DNA from: Bacteroidales bacterium
GTDB lineage: Bacteria; Bacteroidota; Bacteroidia; Bacteroidales; WCHB1-69
NCBI GenBank assembly: GCA_012518765.1
Contig: JAAYRN010000273.1
Span: 1-9,713 of the forward strand
Direction: 5' to 3'
DNA: 9,713 nucleotides
Shown here piece by piece: positions 1 to 6,985 of this stretch (positions are counted from its first letter, which is position 1; each line of letters starts with the position of its first letter). A program made the translations under genes and the position numbers. The notes below the pieces were generated by a model. It worked only from the letters and a program-made list of their open reading frames with translations. It was not told the DNA's origin and did not search any database.

Positions 1-678
1 TTCTATTTCAAATCCTTCTATTTGTTCGTTTGTCCAATCATTGAGTTTTTGTATGTGTTTTATATCACAAATTGCAATGGTTTGGTCGTAGTTTGATAAG
101 TCGGTTTTATAAATACCTGTAATCTTAAAAACACGTTGACGAGGAGGCTCTTGTACAAAATAAACTACCATTTTATCGTCTATTTTCAGCTGTAGCCGAT
201 TGGCAATTGTTTCTGACAATAGGACTTCATTGGAAGAAACTGAATCTGATATGTGTATGTTTCTTCCTTGTACAAGGTGTTTTTCAAAAAAACTCAAATT
301 ATATCCTTTGTCAACTCCTTTTAAAACAACAGCATCTATTTCATCTTTCATTTTAATGATTCCTGCTTTCATGGCAAAAGGCTGAACAAAATCCACATTA
401 GGTAATGCTTTTATTTCGTCCAAAAAAACAGGTGATTTTTCGATGGGTTTTTTCTGATAGGATTCATTATCATCATAATAGGTTATTTCTATATGAGAGC
501 CAAATCCTACTATTTTATTTTGTATCTCTTGACGAAAGCCTGTAGTAATGGCAAATACAAGTATCAACACACAAACACCTAAGGCTACGCTTATTGTGGA
601 TATAACAACCACTGGTTTGGAAAAACGTTGACTTTTGTTTTTTTGTATTTTATTAGATATAAACCTACTTAGATTCAT
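1..678 (-). CDS. LolC/LolE (FtsX-like) ABC transporter permease, 3'-truncated by window edge
   Basis: Translating the minus strand from the ATG at 676-678 gives 226 codons open to the window edge, so the C-terminus is missing. The protein starts MNLSRFISNKI, has a basic stretch, then one hydrophobic segment at about residues 23-46 followed by TTGFRQEIQNKI and a soluble region. That layout, a first transmembrane helix then a large periplasmic MacB-PCD-like domain, is typical of the LolC/LolE/FtsX permease family. Members act with an ATPase in the inner membrane, classically to release lipoproteins toward the outer membrane, though some Bacteroidota paralogues have unknown substrates. The remaining three helices should lie beyond the window. 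The start is only 3 bp after the stop of the preceding small outer-membrane-type gene, implying co-transcription. Family assignment is firm; the exact transport role is inferred. Confidence 0.85.
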   Translation of the reverse strand, partial: MNLSRFISNKIQKNKSQRFSKPVVVISTISVALGVCVLILVFAITTGFRQEIQNKIVGFGSHIEITYYDDNESYQKKPIEKSPVFLDEIKALPNVDFVQPFAMKAGIIKMKDEIDAVVLKGVDKGYNLSFFEKHLVQGRNIHISDSVSSNEVLLSETIANRLQLKIDDKMVVYFVQEPPRQRVFKITGIYKTDLSNYDQTIAICDIKHIQKLNDWTNEQIEGFEIE

Positions 679-681
679 TAT

Positions 682-1275
682 TTATTTGTTTAGCCATATA
701 GTAAATCCCGCTTTGAAAACTGGATTTGATAAAATGTTTTTTTCGGGCTTGTCTGTTATGTTATACAATAGCAGCAAATAAAAAGCCGACCGTTGATTTG
801 TTTTTTGATAAAAACCTCCTCCTAACATAAAATTATTTGACCATATACGCACAGGATCGCCTGCCTTTGGATTCCAATCATCAAAATTTAAGAGCTGATA
901 TTCAAGATGAACGCATGCTATTCTTAAAAAATAAGCTTCTGTAAAAACACTCCCTCCTATAATGTGGGTATTGTAAATTTCATTCGGGCTGTATTTAGTC
1001 CGAAAAAACATATATGTAGCCCCTAATCCTACAGAAAACCAATCTTTTGGATGATAGGCTATGTGAGGCGATGCTTCAATGTGTGTATAAGTCCCTACTT
1101 GTAATCCAAAGTTACCCCCAACTGACATGTATCGCAGCCAATCATTATCCCTTATTTTTGAAGTATCTTTCTGGATAGGAGCAGTATGATAAGTAACCTC
1201 ATCTGTTTGAGCCTTAATAAGATTCCCTCCCATTATTAACATCAATAGGACTAATATAAACGATTTTATTTTCAT
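682..1275 (-). CDS. Secreted outer-membrane beta-barrel-like protein of unknown function
   Basis: A 197-residue protein with a classic signal peptide: MKIKSF, a hydrophobic core at residues 5-19, and probable cleavage near the K-A-Q at 21-23. The mature part has many short amphipathic stretches with alternating aromatic and Gly residues (for example VGGNFGLQVGTY, FSVGLGATYMFF, FMLGGGFYQK, FKAGFTIWLNK), as expected for a small outer-membrane barrel of roughly eight strands. No catalytic motif is visible. I recognise the general type but not a named family. It lies 115 bp after mreD and 3 bp before the ABC permease. The gap before it (1276-1390) has no clear hairpin; a TATGTTTG at 1377-1384 resembles the Bacteroidota -7 element TAnnTTTG but lacks a convincing -33 partner. 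A separate transcription unit from mreCD is possible but unproven. Confidence 0.75.
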   Translation of the reverse strand: MKIKSFILVLLMLIMGGNLIKAQTDEVTYHTAPIQKDTSKIRDNDWLRYMSVGGNFGLQVGTYTHIEASPHIAYHPKDWFSVGLGATYMFFRTKYSPNEIYNTHIIGGSVFTEAYFLRIACVHLEYQLLNFDDWNPKAGDPVRIWSNNFMLGGGFYQKTNQRSAFYLLLLYNITDKPEKNILSNPVFKAGFTIWLNK

Positions 1276-1390
1276 TGTAAATATTTCAATGTAACTATAC
1301 TAAAACGTACATTTTTGATTAAAATTATTAGTACAATACAGCAATAGTTATAATTAACTGAAAATTAAACTTGTTACAAACATATTCTTC

Positions 1391-1903
1391 TTAATATCTT
1401 GATGAAGGTTTGAAAAAAATAACTTGAAAAACAAAGATTAATAAAACGGTAAAAACAGTATTTAAAAGACTAATACCTAATATTATAAACAAGTTGATTA
1501 CACTCATCGAATCCAACAAGAAAAATGTAACATGATGTATCAATGTTAAATACAACACATACTGAAAATACCACACAAAGTGCATATCCCACAGTATGGG
1601 ACGCAAATGATCTTCAAATTTGATGTTTGTAGGAATTACCGACACTATGATCGTACGTAAAAAAGCAATAAGTAAACTTGCTGCGGCATGTTGCCCCATG
1701 ATTCCTGTAAACAAATCAACAGAAATTCCCATAACAAATCCCAATACAACAACTTGCCATTTAGGCATTTGAAAAGGCAATATCAAAATAAATAAAATAT
1801 AAGCCATGGGAGTTACAATTCCCCACAAAGCTATACTTTTTGATACCAAAACCTGAAACAGTAACAAAAGAAAAAAACTCAACACATACATAAATCTACT
1901 CAT
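1391..1903 (-). CDS. mreD: Rod shape-determining protein MreD
   Basis: A 170-residue, almost wholly hydrophobic protein with about five to six membrane segments (around residues 5-23, 30-48, 50-68, 78-92, 110-125 and 135-165). The stretch GISVDLFTGIMGQHAAAS at 59-76 matches the conserved MreD pattern of a membrane helix with Asp-Leu-Phe followed by a Gly/His/Ala-rich loop. MreD is an inner-membrane part of the elongasome, which steers lateral peptidoglycan synthesis with MreC, MreB, RodA and PBP2. Its ATG overlaps the end of mreC by 8 bp (1896-1903), strong evidence for coupled translation. Length is normal for the family. In many Bacteroidota pbp2 and rodA follow mreD; here a small barrel-type gene follows instead. 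Identification rests on membrane topology, this motif and coupling to mreC. Confidence 0.88.
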   Translation of the reverse strand: MSRFMYVLSFFLLLLFQVLVSKSIALWGIVTPMAYILFILILPFQMPKWQVVVLGFVMGISVDLFTGIMGQHAAASLLIAFLRTIIVSVIPTNIKFEDHLRPILWDMHFVWYFQYVLYLTLIHHVTFFLLDSMSVINLFIILGISLLNTVFTVLLIFVFQVIFFKPSSRY

Positions 1904-2720
1904 CTTCTACGCTATTTTTTAGTTTTGTTATTTCTGCGGTATAGTTGTTTTTTACTATCCAAACCTTATTTATTCTATCCATTTTTTCAAACAAAACAAC
2001 ATCCAATTCAAAATATCCCCCCTTGACTTGTTTGTTTATATAATCCACAGTTCCAATAGGATAACTTTCTGGAAAAATAAGCGAATGTTGAATGCTTACG
2101 GTGTCGCCTATTTGAATATTATCTATACTTGAAATGTGTTTCAATTGAGCTTTGGTATGATTTTTCCCATTCCAAACCAAAATTCCCGATACATTGCTTG
2201 TATTTACTTTAGCACTGATACTAAAATTTTTATGTAAAACCGAAAGAACTATGCTGTAATTGTGTGATACATCTTTTACTACGCCCACTATTCCCAAAGG
2301 AGAAATAACTCCCATATCGGCTGTAATTCCGTCCTTTTTTCCTTTATCTAAAACAATATAATTATTTTGTAAATTTATTGTATTTTCTACAACATCAGCC
2401 TTTTGGTATTCATACATGGGCTTAGCCGTAGAATCTAACACCGTAATGGTTTGCAACAGTTGCAATTCTCTGTTATAGGAAACGCATAAAAGTTTTCTAT
2501 TTTCTTCAAGCAAATTTTCATTGATTTTTTTCAACTGAATATATTCCCTATACGTAGAGCGTAATTTTAAAACAGGACCTGTAATTTCTTTCGACGAGAC
2601 ATTAAAAGCCCATTGACGATAAGAGCTTGATTTATAAATAAACACAAAACATGTAATTTCTAAAAAAATAAACAGAAATACATGAATGTATTTAATAATA
2701 AACTCGTATAAATTACGCAT
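1896..2720 (-). CDS. mreC: Rod shape-determining protein MreC
   Basis: A 274-residue bitopic protein. One transmembrane helix spans about residues 10-29, a Leu/Glu/Lys-rich coiled coil about 60-92, and then comes the periplasmic beta-rich MreC core. The core carries family hallmarks: NNYIVLDKGKKDGI (119-132), then MGVISPLGIVGVV (136-148), and near the end FPESYPIGTV (216-225). MreC forms periplasmic filaments that activate PBP2 within the elongasome. The gene starts 1 bp after the stop of lpxD and its TAG stop overlaps mreD, so lpxD-mreC-mreD are almost certainly one transcript. mreB, usually directly upstream, is not here. Length and domain order are normal, and nothing suggests damage. Confidence 0.93.
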   Translation of the reverse strand: MRNLYEFIIKYIHVFLFIFLEITCFVFIYKSSSYRQWAFNVSSKEITGPVLKLRSTYREYIQLKKINENLLEENRKLLCVSYNRELQLLQTITVLDSTAKPMYEYQKADVVENTINLQNNYIVLDKGKKDGITADMGVISPLGIVGVVKDVSHNYSIVLSVLHKNFSISAKVNTSNVSGILVWNGKNHTKAQLKHISSIDNIQIGDTVSIQHSLIFPESYPIGTVDYINKQVKGGYFELDVVLFEKMDRINKVWIVKNNYTAEITKLKNSVEDE

Positions 2721-2721
2721 G

Positions 2722-3738
2722 TTATTTTACTTTCTTTTCTAAATCTGAAATACGTTGCACTACGCTGGGTAAATGTTTGAAAATAGCATAAGACTTTATA
2801 CAATCCGAGGCATTGAATGCAGGTGTTCCTAATACTACACTATTGTCTTTCAAATTATTACTGATAGCACTTTGAGCTCCTACTTGTACATTATCGCCTA
2901 TATTCAAATGCCAATTAACACCTACTTGTCCTCCGAAAATACAATTTTTCCCAATTTTAGTAGAGCCTGCTATACCACACATGGCTGCCATTACCGTATT
3001 TTCTCCTATTTCACAATTATGTGCTACTTGTATAAAATTACACAGTTTCACTCCTTTACGTATAATGGTTGAGCCTATGGTCGAGCGGTCTATACAGGTT
3101 TGAGCTCCTATATCTACGTTATCTTCTATAATCACATTTCCTAATTGGGGGATTTTAGTATACTGATTGTCAGATTGTGGTGCAAATCCAAAACCGTCAG
3201 CACCTATAATAGCACCTGCATGAAACGTACAATTGTTACCAATTACGCAATTATGATATATTTTTACTCCCGAATGAAGTATGCTATTGTTGCCAATGCT
3301 AACATTGACACCTATAAATGTATGCGGATATACCTGTACATTGTCGCCTAACACTACGCCTTCAGAAATGGAAACAAAATCACCGATATACACATCTTTA
3401 CCTATTTGTACATTTTCGGCAATGGCTGCGTGTTTTGAGATTCCTATTGGTCTATTTTTAGCTTGATACATGGTCATGAGTTGAGCAAATGCAAGATAAG
3501 GATTTTCAACGCGTATCAGCGTACAGGCAAGAGCCTGTGTAGGTTGAAAATCATTACTTACCAACACTGCCGTAGCTTTTGTGGTATAAATATGATGTGT
3601 GTATTTGGGATTGGCTAAAAAAGATAAACCTTGCTCTTCTCCCGCATCTATTTTTGAAAATTTACTAATGATGGCGTCTGGGTTTCCTTCTACTTTTGCT
3701 CCAATTACATCGGCAATTTGCTGTACTGTAAATTTCAT
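2722..3738 (-). CDS. lpxD: UDP-3-O-acylglucosamine N-acyltransferase LpxD
   Basis: LpxD transfers a 3-hydroxyacyl chain from acyl carrier protein to the 2-amino group of UDP-3-O-acylglucosamine, the third step of lipid A synthesis, in the cytosol. The 338-residue length is standard. Residues 1-95 form the uridine-binding domain (LSFLANPKY at 38-46). Residues 100-300 are left-handed beta-helix hexapeptide repeats ([IV]-G-x-N type, e.g. IGNNS, IGNNC, IGENT, IGDNV). The catalytic-type His is H240 in QVAHN, and a second conserved His is H277, here in VNWHLNIGD where relatives usually read Ala-Gly-His or Ser-Gly-His. ADGFGFAP (180-187) is another family motif. A C-terminal helix (LPSVVQRISDLEKK) completes it. 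The gene lies 12 bp after the phosphohexomutase frame and 1 bp before mreC. Function is secure; the Asn-Trp next to H277 is slightly unusual. Confidence 0.95.
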   Translation of the reverse strand: MKFTVQQIADVIGAKVEGNPDAIISKFSKIDAGEEQGLSFLANPKYTHHIYTTKATAVLVSNDFQPTQALACTLIRVENPYLAFAQLMTMYQAKNRPIGISKHAAIAENVQIGKDVYIGDFVSISEGVVLGDNVQVYPHTFIGVNVSIGNNSILHSGVKIYHNCVIGNNCTFHAGAIIGADGFGFAPQSDNQYTKIPQLGNVIIEDNVDIGAQTCIDRSTIGSTIIRKGVKLCNFIQVAHNCEIGENTVMAAMCGIAGSTKIGKNCIFGGQVGVNWHLNIGDNVQVGAQSAISNNLKDNSVVLGTPAFNASDCIKSYAIFKHLPSVVQRISDLEKKVK

Positions 3739-3750
3739 GTTTTTTATTTT

Positions 3751-4329
3751 TTATAACTTCATTGCTTTCACAATATTGTTGATTTTCTCATTTAATTTCA
3801 TATTTATTTTTTCAAAATCTTCTTTGCGATGCAATGTTTCTTTGACACTAAAATAAAATTTTATTTTAGGTTCAGTTCCCGACGGGCGAACCGTAATTTT
3901 ACTGCCATCTTCTAAAAAGAATTGTAAAACATCTGATTTTGGTAAATCTATGGGTTTTGTTGTGTGATTGACACAATCTTTTGTTTGTAATAATAATATA
4001 TCATTTATCTTAACTACCTTAGAACCATTTATTTCTACTGGAGGTTGGGTTCTATAATCATCCATCATTTGTTTGATTTCATTAGCACCGTGTTGTCCTT
4101 TTTTGGTAATAGAAATTAAATGTTCTTTATAGAAACCATACTCCAAGTAAATATCTATCAATATGTCATACAAAGTTTTACCTTCATTTTTTGCTACAGC
4201 TGCTAATTCGGCAAGTACGGCACACGAAATAACGGCATCTTTATCTCTCACAAAATCACCTACTAAGCAACCAAAACTTTCTTCACCTCCTAGTATAAAT
4301 TCTTTTTTGCCTTCGTAAAGGAGAATTTT
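3751..4329 (-). pseudogene. C-terminal part of phosphoglucomutase/phosphomannomutase, downstream of an in-frame TAA
   Basis: Directly after the internal TAA (4330-4332) the same reading frame continues with KILLYEGKKEFILGGEESFG and runs 192 codons to a normal stop at 3751. No base is lost or gained. It carries the sugar-binding loop GEESFG (residues 397-402 of the full frame) and the phosphate-binding loop RPSGTEP (530-536), i.e. domains 3 and 4 of the alpha-D-phosphohexomutase fold. Conservation of both motifs shows little decay after the stop, so the mutation is recent, an error, or bypassed. A separate protein starting at GTG 4249-4251 (166 residues) is possible in principle, but it would lack the active-site serine and metal-binding loop. 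It ends 12 bp before lpxD. Confidence 0.85.
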
Positions 4330-4332
4330 TTA
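4330..4332 (-). other. Premature in-frame TAA stop in the phosphohexomutase frame
   Basis: The codon between GCC (Ala381) and AAA (Lys383) reads TAA on the minus strand. Both flanking segments are in the same frame (starts 5475 and 4251 are both multiples of 3) and both match the family, which has Glu at this position (KYIGEKI or KYIAEKI). A single first-position G-to-T change on the coding strand (C-to-A at 4332 on the plus strand) is the simplest explanation. Other genes here also end in TAA, so genome-wide recoding of TAA is excluded. Confidence 0.9.
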
Positions 4333-5475
4333 GGCTATGTATTTAAAACCAGTCAATACATCCATGCATTCAACTCCTTCTTTTTCTGCTATTTCTCTTA
4401 CGAGTTCGGTAGTTACTACTGTTTTTACAATAAATTGGTTGCCGTCTATTTTTTGTTTTCGTTTCCACTCTTTTAACACATAATAAACCAATAAAGTCAA
4501 TGTCATATTTCCATTTAAAAGTTCGTATTGGTTGTTTTTCGTTTTTACGGCGACTCCTATTCTGTCGGCATCGGGGTCGGTGGCGAGTACAATATCGGCT
4601 TCTATGGATTTTGCTTGCTCAATTGCCATGCTCATAGCGGCTATTTCTTCGGGATTGGGCGATTGTACTGTAGGAAAATTCCCATCGGGAATTGCCTGTT
4701 TTTCAACTAACGACACATTGGTAAACCCAAATGCACGCAGTGCCTCAGGTACCATATACACACCCGTTCCATGCAAAGGCGTGTATACAATTTTCAAATC
4801 ATGATGCTTTTGAATAATATCGGGATGTAAGGATAAAGTCTTGATTTTCTCTATGTAAGGGACATCTACTTCTTTATCAATGTATGAAACCAAATCTTGA
4901 TTGCGTTCAAATTTTACCTCCTCTAAGGATTTGATTTTTTGTGCTTGGGCTATCACATTGCGGTCGTGAGGGGGAACTAATTGTCCGCCATCTTCCCAAT
5001 ACACTTTGTACCCGTTGTATTCCTTGGGATTATGCGATGCTGTAATCACAATTCCGCTTTGGCATTTTAACAGACGAATGGCAAACGATAGTTCGGGAGT
5101 TGGTGTTATTTTAGTAAAAACATAAACTTTAATATGGTTTGCTGAAAGCACATCGGCTACAATTTCGGAAAAATATTTGCTGTTATTACGTGAATCGTAG
5201 GCTATTGCAACGGAAGTAGATTGATTGGGGAAATTTTGTTTGATGTAATTAGCCAATCCTTGTGTAGCCATAGCTACGGTATATTTATTCATGCGATTGG
5301 TTCCTACGCCCATTATTCCCCGTAAGCCTCCCGTACCAAATTCCAAATCTTTATAAAAAGAGTCGGTAAGTTCGTCGGGTGAATGTTGTATCATGTTTCG
5401 GATACTTGCTTTAGTTTCTTCATCGTAGGCTCCATTTAACCAAATGTCTACACGTTTTTTTATCATTTCTTCCAT
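4330..5475 (-). CDS. Phosphoglucomutase/phosphomannomutase, N-terminal part ending at premature stop
   Basis: Alpha-D-phosphohexomutase interconverting hexose 1- and 6-phosphates, supplying sugar nucleotides for envelope polysaccharide. This 381-residue piece holds domain 1 with FGTGGLRG (46-53) and the phosphoserine loop TASHNP (145-150, catalytic S147), then domain 2 with the Mg2+ loop DPDADR (300-305). It stops after TGFKYIA (375-381), where relatives continue with Glu-Lys-Ile; a GAA-to-TAA change at codon 382 explains the stop. The intact frame would be 574 codons (3751-5475), normal for the long Bacteroidota PGM/PMM type. The ATG at 5473-5475 is preferred because MEEMIKKRVDIWLNG aligns with the usual N-terminus. 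A promoter-like pair lies upstream (5497-5530). Without domains 3 and 4 this product is unlikely to be active. Confidence 0.9.
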   Translation of the reverse strand: MEEMIKKRVDIWLNGAYDEETKASIRNMIQHSPDELTDSFYKDLEFGTGGLRGIMGVGTNRMNKYTVAMATQGLANYIKQNFPNQSTSVAIAYDSRNNSKYFSEIVADVLSANHIKVYVFTKITPTPELSFAIRLLKCQSGIVITASHNPKEYNGYKVYWEDGGQLVPPHDRNVIAQAQKIKSLEEVKFERNQDLVSYIDKEVDVPYIEKIKTLSLHPDIIQKHHDLKIVYTPLHGTGVYMVPEALRAFGFTNVSLVEKQAIPDGNFPTVQSPNPEEIAAMSMAIEQAKSIEADIVLATDPDADRIGVAVKTKNNQYELLNGNMTLTLLVYYVLKEWKRKQKIDGNQFIVKTVVTTELVREIAEKEGVECMDVLTGFKYIA

Positions 5476-5496
5476 AGATATATCGTTTTTTTTATT

Positions 5497-5530
5497 GAAA
5501 TTTACAAACGCTGTTGTTTGTTTGCAAAAA
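5497..5530 (-). promoter_or_regulatory. Candidate Bacteroidota sigma-ABfr-type promoter for the phosphohexomutase-lpxD-mreCD run
   Basis: On the minus strand, TTTTTG (5525-5530) and TAAATTTC (5497-5504) are separated by 20 bases. The known Bacteroidota pattern is TTTG or TTG, 19-21 bases, then TAnnTTTG; the second box matches 7 of 8 positions. It would give a leader of about 15 nt before the ATG at 5475. A competing -7-like box, TATTTTTG at 5525-5532, overlaps it but has no -33 partner. The 169-bp gap 5476-5644 is the largest in the left half and the natural place for a promoter. The AT-richness makes chance matches easy. Confidence 0.3.
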
Positions 5531-5644
5531 TAATGATTTTTTTATTTGTATAGGTCGTATATTGCATAATTGTTTTTAAGTTGTTTTATTTCAACGTAAA
5601 TTCTAATGAAAAAATAAAAATTTAACAGAAAAAAGGCAGGTTTA

Positions 5645-6499
5645 CTATTGCAAAATTTCCGGATTTTCTTCTATGTATTTTTTCATGTTTTCGTAGCCTA
5701 AACGATAAATATCCATATAATGTTTGTAACTAAACATATTGTATCTTCTGGTATTCAAACCTTTAATGGGGATATAAAAATCACATTGCTGGTATCTTTT
5801 TTCATTAATAGCTTCGTCCATAATAGCATAGATATTGGGAATTAATTCATCGGCTTTGATGCAAGTATCGGCAGGAGTAAAGTTTATAACATTGATTCCT
5901 ATGATTTTATCACATTTAGCGTCAACAAGGGGTTCTACTGGAAAATTATTTTTCAATCCTCCGTCTACGTATTCCACGCCATCTATTATACTATATTCAT
6001 ACACCAAAGGCAAAGATGATGAAGCTATTACATACTCTTTCAGTTGGTTTCCCTTTCCTACAAACTTCACCTCTGCTTTACGTATATTTATACAGCAGAT
6101 GTAAAATTCGATGTTTAAACTATCAAAACTATTGTGATGTATATATTTATCTAAGACTTCTTGTAATTGTTTATGTTTCAAATATCCACCCTTAGGTTTG
6201 GCACGTATATCCATAATTGAACGCACGCGATAACCTTTTTCTTTACGTATCACTTCTAACATTTCAGTAGGGCTATAACCGTTGGCATAAAACACGCCTA
6301 TAACACTACCCATACTGTTTGCTGATATTATATTTGGCTTAATTCCAGCTTCTTCCAAAGCCTGCAATGCTCCAATGTGGGCATAACCCAAAGCACCTCC
6401 CCCACTTAAACAAATTCCTACCGTTTTATCCGTTTGGGCATTAATAGCACAAAAAATTAAGTTTATACAAAAGAATATTACACCTATTTTACACTTCAT
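5645..6499 (-). CDS. Secreted patatin-like phospholipase family protein (RssA-like), variant nucleophile elbow
   Basis: A 284-residue protein. Residues 1-22 are a signal peptide (hydrophobic core at 6-17, then INAQT), so it acts in the periplasm or at the surface. The patatin fold follows: oxyanion-hole glycine loop SGGGALGYAHIGAL (32-45), nucleophile S62 in ISANSMGSVIG (58-68), and the dyad Asp D179 in VDGGLKNNFPVEP (178-190). Patatin-family serine hydrolases cleave acyl esters of phospholipids using this Ser-Asp dyad. The usual elbow is G-x-S-x-G; here the first Gly is Ala (A-N-S-M-G), tolerable but unusual. YLKHKQLQEVL (106-116) and the SSSLP segment (160-164) also fit the family. It is 145 bp larger-spaced from its neighbours than the genes to its left and is probably its own unit. 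Substrate unknown. Confidence 0.88.
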   Translation of the reverse strand: MKCKIGVIFFCINLIFCAINAQTDKTVGICLSGGGALGYAHIGALQALEEAGIKPNIISANSMGSVIGVFYANGYSPTEMLEVIRKEKGYRVRSIMDIRAKPKGGYLKHKQLQEVLDKYIHHNSFDSLNIEFYICCINIRKAEVKFVGKGNQLKEYVIASSSLPLVYEYSIIDGVEYVDGGLKNNFPVEPLVDAKCDKIIGINVINFTPADTCIKADELIPNIYAIMDEAINEKRYQQCDFYIPIKGLNTRRYNMFSYKHYMDIYRLGYENMKKYIEENPEILQ

Positions 6500-6516
6500 T
6501 GTAATTTTATTTTTTC

Positions 6517-6609
6517 TTATTTCAAAAATTTTCTTCGTTCTACTTCTTGCAAAACAGTTATTTGTTGTATTGCAATTTTATTCAATTTAATTAGTCTTTC
6601 TTTTTGCGA
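6517..6609 (-). pseudogene. Out-of-frame C-terminal remnant of the KilA-N gene
   Basis: Reading the minus strand in the +1 frame relative to the KilA-N ORF gives SQKERLIKLNKIAIQQ followed by ITVLQEVERRKFLK and TAA (6517-6519). From memory of the family, Bacteroidota KilA-N proteins of about 250-290 residues end with a tail of this kind (Glu-Arg-Leu, then Leu-Asn-x-x-Ala-Ile-x-Gln-Met). It directly abuts GGGTFA of the upstream ORF, so the middle of the gene has apparently been deleted. The remnant overlaps the last 23 bases of the truncated ORF and fills most of the 87-bp gap before the patatin gene. Confidence 0.65.
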
Positions 6610-6937
6610 AAGTACCACCACCTGCACCACTTTTAGTTACAATTCCTATAGCATTCGTTAGCTCTATCCAGCGTGTAGGACTCATTGTAAAAGCATTACT
6701 ACCCGCCTCTTTCAAAAGGGGGTCGAATTCGACCCCTTTAAAATTAGGATTATTTAACTGTTCCCAAAGTCCCAAGTATTCTAATGTATTCTTCAAACGA
6801 AACCAGTTTTTCACAACATCTTTGGGTTCCAAAGAATTTTTTTGTTTTGCAATATCAGTTATACAGATGAAATCATTTCCATTAGTTTTCAGGGTGCGTA
6901 TCGCTACTTCTTTTACTATTAAATGTTGTTTAGCCAT
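6587..6937 (-). CDS. KilA-N domain protein, truncated by internal deletion
   Basis: A 116-residue ORF. DFICITDIAKQK (22-33), VVKNWFRLKNTLEYLGLWEQ (41-60), GVEFDPLLKEAG (68-79) and the TMSPTRWIELTNAIGIVTKSG region (84-104) match the KilA-N DNA-binding domain known from phage and bacterial accessory proteins. Normally Gly-Gly-Thr-Tyr/Phe-Ala-His-Lys-Asp-Ile-Ala and a second half of about 150 residues follow; here the protein goes GGGTFAKRKTN and stops. A C-terminal tail of the family lies immediately downstream in another frame, so an internal deletion is the best explanation. Codons 67-75 contain an 18-bp GC-rich palindrome. The ATG at 6935-6937 fits the family N-terminus. It sits 48 bp after the truncated DUF1016 gene. 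A short product may still be made, but its function is doubtful. Confidence 0.75.
   Translation of the reverse strand: MAKQHLIVKEVAIRTLKTNGNDFICITDIAKQKNSLEPKDVVKNWFRLKNTLEYLGLWEQLNNPNFKGVEFDPLLKEAGSNAFTMSPTRWIELTNAIGIVTKSGAGGGTFAKRKTN
6719..6736. repeat. 18-bp perfect palindrome within the KilA-N gene
   Basis: GGGGTCGAATTCGACCCC is a perfect palindrome with 9-bp arms, extendable by one G-T pair and two A-T pairs (6716-6739). It encodes GVEFDP of the KilA-N domain using GGG, GTC, TTC, GAC and CCC codons, which are uncommon in this AT-rich window. Its 7-mer arms CGACCCC/GGGGTCG are the same as those of the hairpin at 8562-8578, in the opposite arm order. Confidence 0.7.
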
Positions 6938-6985
6938 AATAATAAAGATTTAAAAGGTGTTTTTGCTTATAATAATAATGTAATC

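Noticed and set aside
2872..3466. Overlapping plus-strand ORFs of 61-68 codons opposite lpxD
   Set aside because: They are antisense to the repetitive hexapeptide region of a clear LpxD; no domain, no start context and no conservation visible.
3878..3890. CCCGACGGG inverted repeat near the 3' end of the phosphohexomutase
   Set aside because: Short and explained by coding for the conserved RPSGTEP loop; no T-run to make a terminator.
4284..4290. GGAGGTG (minus strand) as a Shine-Dalgarno site restarting translation after the premature stop
   Set aside because: It encodes the conserved GGEES loop, Bacteroidota rarely rely on such sites, and no ATG lies at a suitable distance.
4528..4804. Plus-strand ORFs of 60 and 90 codons opposite the phosphohexomutase
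   Set aside because: Antisense to strongly conserved DPDADR-region coding sequence; shadows without recognisable features.
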